The position numbers and the translations under genes are program-made. From Solanum dulcamara (Eukaryota; Streptophyta; Magnoliopsida; Solanales; Solanaceae), in the NCBI RefSeq assembly GCF_947179165.1, contig NC_077240.1:2487501-2551500 (forward strand): a stretch of 64,000 nucleotides of DNA, in the 5' to 3' direction. Within the stretch, counting starts at the first letter, position 1. The number at the start of each line of letters is the position of its first letter. Positions 58,715-64,000 of the stretch are shown here, piece after piece. The notes below the pieces were generated by a model, which saw only the letters and a list, made by a program, of their open reading frames with translations, had not been told where the DNA came from and searched no databases.

Positions 58715-61700
58715 ATGCCTTCTCGCCGGCGTACGCTTTTGAAAGTCATCATCCTCGGCGACAGCGGGTCAGTTCTCACCTTATTCGTAAATACAGATGC
58801 TAAATATTACTGTACAACTTTCTTCTGTTCTATACTGTTTTAGGATTCAGTAACGCATGATTCATCGCTCCTCATGTTCATTTCGCGAACTCTTATGTTT
58901 TGATTGGCCTGTTAACAGATTGATTTTCGAATTTGGATTTGAATTTGAGTTTTTGATTACGGTGATCTGAGATTGGAATAGAACGGAATGATTATTGAGA
59001 ACTCGTGCACACAGTAGAGTCTAACTAGCTGGCAATTGAGGCGTTATTGATTTGATTATTTGACTTATCGTGATCTAAGTTCCACAAGTTGCTGATTTTT
59101 CAGTATATGTCCATAAATCACTTCTCTTTGTGTTTTGCAGGGTTGGAAAGACCTCGTTGATGAATCAGTATCCTTGAAAGCTTTGTAACCTAACACTTTT
59201 AGTATTGCTCGATTAATAACCAGTGCAAGAGTATTGTGAAAAAACAGCTTGATTCACTTTGCAGATGCAATTATACCTTATAATTGACTTGCCTTATTGC
59301 CTGCCTTAAATGATTCTTTATAGATATGTAAATAGGAAGTTCAGCAATCAGTACAAAGCAACTATTGGAGCTGATTTCTTGACAAAGGAAGTGCAGTTTG
59401 AAGATAGGCTCTTTACTTTACAGGTTAGTTAGATAGTGTCTCATTGCTGTGTATAAGCTTGTGCAATCAACCAACTTGATTTTCCTGTATAAAATTGTCA
59501 ATTCTAGGTTTGCTATATTACTTAACTCATCAGTGATTCCTCGTATCAACTAGAGAGATAGAGGGAGTTTTCCTTCGATTCACGCATGAAGACCAAACTA
59601 CCAAAAGAGTTATCTGAGAATAATGAAAAATTGAAATCTACTTTAGTATCATGCTGTCGATTGTGTTTATCCTCCGTTGCAACACGTGTTCTGTTCATTG
59701 CAACCCATCACTTCTTTTGCTTTAGATTTTGTTCCTTTTTTATGGGTTGAAATGTTCATTGTGTTTGTTGGAGTTTGGACTTGTTTTTCTCATCTAAACT
59801 AGAAAGCTATTAAATGAGGAAAAGAAAAAAACGTCAGGATAAGGGAAGTCAATGGTGACTTTTTAACAGGCATGCTAGAGTAATTGTCTAAATTATCTTA
59901 GTCAACCACTGAGAAAAGAGGATGCATGTGAGTCAAATGTCAGTTTCTTGAGGAAGATTAGGACCGTTTTATCTCTATAAGTATGGGGAGGAGATAAGCA
60001 CTTATGTGTTGCTCAAGAGCATGACTTCTTTCAAGAATGATAATATTTTTAGTTTGAGAGGGAATGATAATATACTTATGAGAAAAAGAAGAATTACATT
60101 ATTAAAATGAAAAAAAGATCCTGATTGAGAAGAAAAAAAGAAGAAATTAAACAAATCTTTTTCTATCCTTTCAATTTTCATATAGAAACATTCTATGCGT
60201 GTCAGAGATAGCTTTCCTGGGAGTAGAGACAGTTGTTTCATGCTCATTATCATTAGTATTTCCTCCTTATGGACAATCGTTTTTTGGAGTGTATAAGAAA
60301 CCACCTAACCTAATGGGAAGCCCTCGGCTGGGATGGTGGAACCTATTGACATAGGTGGTTGATGATTCAAGTATTGTTCTGGCTTCGTTTAGATGGAAAT
60401 TGGAGCGGTACTTCTACACTGCATTTAAGTAGAAGCATACCACGCAATGTGATGTTTAATTTTGGGATTGGACTCTAGGTGTGCATACTTTGACTTGTGT
60501 TCTTGTCAAAATGAAGTTATAAAAGGAATGGGTAGACCAATGAACTTGGTGGCAAACAATGTGATATTGAATGGATAAGAGAGACCTGTATAATTAATCG
60601 TATTAACCTAAATAAACTTTTTAGCTTCCTCACCCTTCTGCTCTTTTATTTTGAGTTTTGTGGCATATAAGTTGATAATTGTGTAGATCTATATATATTG
60701 TAGTAATCACGGAGAAGAGGGTCATGCTGCATCTTCACTCCCAGTATATTTTCCTCATTTGGCTTTGAATCTTGAGTAATAGTTCAGCTTACTTGACCCC
60801 CTCCTCCAGAATTTTAAAAGGAAAAGCAATATTTGATCTACAGGTGTTTCACCTCTTTTTCCAAGTTATTCCTGTCTTTGTCCTTCCTCCTTCGGTTTGG
60901 TTCAATTCTATCTGTGGATCCACTGCAATGAAAAGGATAGGATAGGCATTGCCTTGCAGATATCTCTTTTATTTATCAGAATATCCAATCTAGAGAACTT
61001 ATGGTGCATCCAATCCAGTTCTCACTCTCTCTCTCAAATTTACTCTTGGGTTCATATAAGTTTTGATATCTAGAAACATGCTCTATGGGTTTTCAGCTTG
61101 AAAATGATGCCGTAATTCCAAACATCTGCATGAATTAGGTTTGGTATTGGGGAGAGGTAGTTGGTGGTTGTATTACCCGTGTTAATGTTTTACTCATGGA
61201 CAGATCAACCTAGCCTGTTTCCTGCTCTAACTTTGATGTCTCTGGTTGTTCAGATTTGGGACACTGCTGGCCAAGAGAGATTTCAGAGTCTTGGTGTTGC
61301 CTTCTACCGCGGTGCTGATTGTTGTGTCCTTGTTTATGATGTAAATTCAATGAAGTCATTTGAAAACTTAAACAACTGGAGAGAAGAGTTCTTAATTCAG
61401 GTATTTCTTTTTTGCTTGCCTCTGATTGTTTATCAGGTACCTCTTCTTTATTTGCCTCTGATTGTTTACCAGGTACTTCTTTATTTGATTCTATTGTTAC
61501 CATTTACATTATTAACTATTTATAGACTTATACCCTTATTTGCTTCTTTCTGAGATGATGGCTTTATGAGTCTTTCCCTCATGGAGCTTGTTATGCTTCG
61601 TCTTTAGGGATGGCAATGGGGCGGGGCAGATGACGGGGCGGGTTGAAACTTTTTTTAAGGGATGTAGTGCGGGTGTGGGTTGCAGAAATTCCAACTCCCT

Positions 61701-63405
61701 CTCAAAATATATGTTTTGCGCTTTCTTCCATTAGTTTTGAAGAAACAATTTGTGCAGGAGTCAATTAATTCTTTTTTTTCACCAATTAAAATGTGAGGTT
61801 TTTGTTAAGCAAGGATTGCTGTTTGTTAATTGATAATAGAAAGAACTTTTAAAATGATCTACCAGAGAACTTTGAAGTGTTTCTTCATAATGATGACAAC
61901 TTTTGGTTCAGCAGCCTTGCACTGCAAAATGTTCCCAAAAAAAATAATCTATTTAATTGTTATAGAGTCGCATGAAATTAATAGATGTTTCATTTTGTTG
62001 TTGCAGCATGGTGAAAACACAAATTTTTGAATTTTATTTTTTATGTCAAACTAAGTTAGAAAGAAAAAAAATTATGCGGGGCGGATTGAAAACACAAATT
62101 TTGCCTATGCGAGGCGGGTTGGTATATGGGCGGGTTTACGTGGGTTTTCCCTGCAACCGCCCGGCCCCACCCCATTGCCATCCCTATTCATCTTTCATGA
62201 GTTGCTAATTCAGTGCTCCTCCCTTTTGTTATCGCCACGTGTATTTGTTAGTGCCCACCAGTTACTTGTTTTATCTTTTTGCCTAGGATCACATGTAGAT
62301 TGGTGTTAAAAATGATAAACTTAGTTGTTTGGTATCTTCACCTGACACTATTTTTTCTTGTTGAACAACTAATCTGTAATCTCCGAATGAAGTTGCTGAT
62401 TCGTTAGGAATTTGCTGCAGGCAAGCCCCTCTGATCCAGAAAATTTTCCATTTGTTGTGCTGGGGAACAAAGTTGATGTTGATGGTGGAAATAGTAGAGT
62501 GGTAAGTTCCTGGTCCAACAAATTGTACTTCATCCCAATTACTCCTCTTTTAACTCCCTTGCCTGTTACTCTCACCTGTCCACTTCTTTGGTAAGCCGCC
62601 TATAGGACTACTATAGTTCCATACAGAGAACAACTTTAGTTCCATAGAGGTAATTATTCTTTTTCTTTTCACTTAAAGCTACTTGTCTGCTCTGTTTTAG
62701 GTGTCTGAGAAAAAGGCTCGGGCCTGGTGCGCTTCAAAGGGTAACATTCCCTACTTTGAGACTTCAGCTAAGGAAGGTACCAATGTAGAAGAGGCTTTCC
62801 AATGCATTGCTAAGAATGCCCTGAAGAGTGGAGAGGAGGAAGAAATGTAAGTTGAAACGTTATTTATAGTAATTGTTGTCCATAAGATTCTAGCAGCATG
62901 GTGCACGTAAAAATATTTATCTTCCCAAAAAGTGTCACATCAGTTGGAGACAACCTAAAAATAATGTCGTACTGGGGAACGAGAAATGTAAAAATGTGGG
63001 TGAATAATTTTGTAAGACCTATTTGTCTTAGCGCAGCTGCTCTTGGCAGGCCGAATAAACCTGTGTCTTCTGACTGATTCTGCTTTACATTACTGTTTCC
63101 ACTGGTCCTATTTCTTTCCTCTGGTGGTTTCCCCAAGAGTCCAATTAGATTATCAGTTATCGTTAAGCTAGACTGTTTGTGGGCAAGTGATGTTAACATG
63201 CAAACAGGTGATATTATGAGCTCTGCAAGATTAATACTGTGACCAAAAAATTGTTTCTGTACTAGATATTTAGTACTGTTACATTGATCATGATATTAAT
63301 CTATATCTTTTTTCTGCCGCAATTTTTTTCTGGTAAAGATATTTGCCCGACACCATTGATGTTGCTGCTAGCAGTCAGCAGAGGACAGGTGGATGCGAGT
63401 GTTAA
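58715..63405 (+). CDS. Rab7 small GTPase (RABG3 type)
   Basis: Directs fusion at the late endosome/prevacuolar compartment and vacuole. Seven exons join in frame: 58715-58767, 59141-59167, 59324-59423, 61254-61400, 62421-62501, 62701-62846 and 63339-63405, giving 206 aa, the usual Rab7 length. Motifs: P-loop GDSGVGKT (15-22), switch I with [22 protein letters not shown] for guanine recognition and ETSAK. The tail GGCEC ends in the CXC signal for double geranylgeranylation. Exon 2 is only 27 bases and carries VGKTSLMN, a small exon in the middle of the P-loop. The first ATG of the leader is used. Introns 3 and 4 are long, and intron 4 holds an hAT-like element. Closest recalled relatives are Arabidopsis RABG3 proteins; the exact member is not assigned. 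Confidence 0.97.
61605..62186. mobile_element. Non-autonomous hAT-like element in Rab7 intron 4
   Basis: A 582-bp element with ends tagggatggcaatgggg and, inverted, tagggatggcaatgggg (first 17 bases identical). It is flanked by the 8-bp duplication ttcgtctt / ttcatctt (7 of 8) at 61597-61604 and 62187-62194. Both ends are strongly GC-rich ('ggcggggcagatgacgggg', 'cccggccccacccc') while the middle is AT-rich. No transposase frame. Confidence 0.88.
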
Positions 63406-64000
63406 AACAGTCAACAATTTTCGAAGTGATGATAAATCTTGCAGCTCCAAACAAAAAAAAATTGGATTCCTTTAGCCCTTGTTTTATTGTTTGCTTCTAA
63501 TGGTGTGCTTTTCCCGGTAAATTGTCAAGTTGTACCTGTATATTAGCTTTTGCACGGGAAGCTGGTTGGTTTCTTGGTGCTTGAATTCTGTTGGTGCTAT
63601 TTTCACTTTGATAAACCTTCTAGATTTGTTGGATTCATATTCGCCTCTGGTGAAAGCTATTTCTTTACAATAATCTTTTCAGTTGATTTGTTTTACCTTA
63701 CAAACAATGTGCTTTCAGATACCCCCTATATATGTTGTAAAAATGATGACAATTTTATGGCGTTTGCCCAATTTAGCTGATGTAAATTCTTGTATAACTG
63801 TGCTAAGACATAATTGAGGATAGTGAGTCGTTTAGTGTGAGGTATAAGGCATAATAATTTCAGAATAAAATGTAGGATTATTTTATCTTGCGTTTGATCG
63901 GAGGTATTAAATAGTCATTGAATTATTTATCCCATCATTTATATCATAGCAATGAGATTAGTTATCCCATTTTCATGAGGGATAAAACAACCAGTTTAAT
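63406..64000. other. Rab7 downstream region and start of a MITE-like stretch
   Basis: The first ~380 bases are the probable 3' UTR. From about 63840 to the window edge the sequence (for example 'aggattattttatcttgcgtttgat', 'ttagttatcccatt') has the look of a Solanaceae MITE interior. Its other end lies outside the window. Confidence 0.45.

Noticed and set aside
39345..63405. Gamma-COP and Rab7 as a trafficking gene cluster
   Set aside because: They are about 11 kb apart with an unrelated receptor kinase between them; two common housekeeping genes are likely near each other by chance.

Overview
This is plant nuclear DNA. It is AT-rich and carries spliced protein genes with GT/AG introns. All eight genes match well-known angiosperm families. 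The repeats (TS-like and Au-like SINEs, hAT-, Stowaway- and Tourist-like MITEs, a solo LTR) resemble those of the nightshade family, so I infer Solanaceae. Species cannot be fixed from the sequence alone. No bacterial-type operon, CRISPR array, rRNA gene or functional tRNA gene was seen.

Layout. 1-8264: repeat-rich intergenic DNA (near-palindromic array, MITE, SINEs, foldback element, Helitron-like units). 8265-12503 (+): ectodomain-less receptor-like kinase of the At4g01330/At1g01540 type. 15430-20088 (+): cyclase-associated protein CAP1. 24066-29234 (+): GH17 beta-1,3-glucanase with a C-terminal X8/CBM43 domain. 32216-36905 (+): heterotrimeric G-protein beta subunit. 37916-38740 (+): intronless mTERF protein. 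39345-47600 (-): coatomer subunit gamma, 18 exons. 50063-56723 (-): PERK-type receptor kinase with an Asn/Ser-rich extracellular part. 58715-63405 (+): Rab7 GTPase (RABG3 type). Every splice junction was read by eye, and each joined reading frame is open. Deduced lengths are 487, 475, 491, 377, 274, 886, 686 and 206 aa, which agree with the family lengths I know.

The genes do not form a pathway cluster. They serve signalling (two kinases, G-beta), actin turnover (CAP1), wall glucan or callose turnover (GH17), organelle gene expression (mTERF) and vesicle traffic (gamma-COP, Rab7). This is ordinary gene order on a chromosome arm.

The most notable structure is in the repeats. There is a 703-bp solo LTR with a 5-bp target duplication inside a foldback element, in intron 1 of the PERK gene. 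An eight-copy tandem array framed by two ~195-bp foldback units lies in intron 3 of the same gene. Several extremely short 5'-truncated SINEs still carry 10-17 bp target-site duplications. I found no convincing undescribed biological system. The findings are insertions, repeat architectures and small gene-level oddities.
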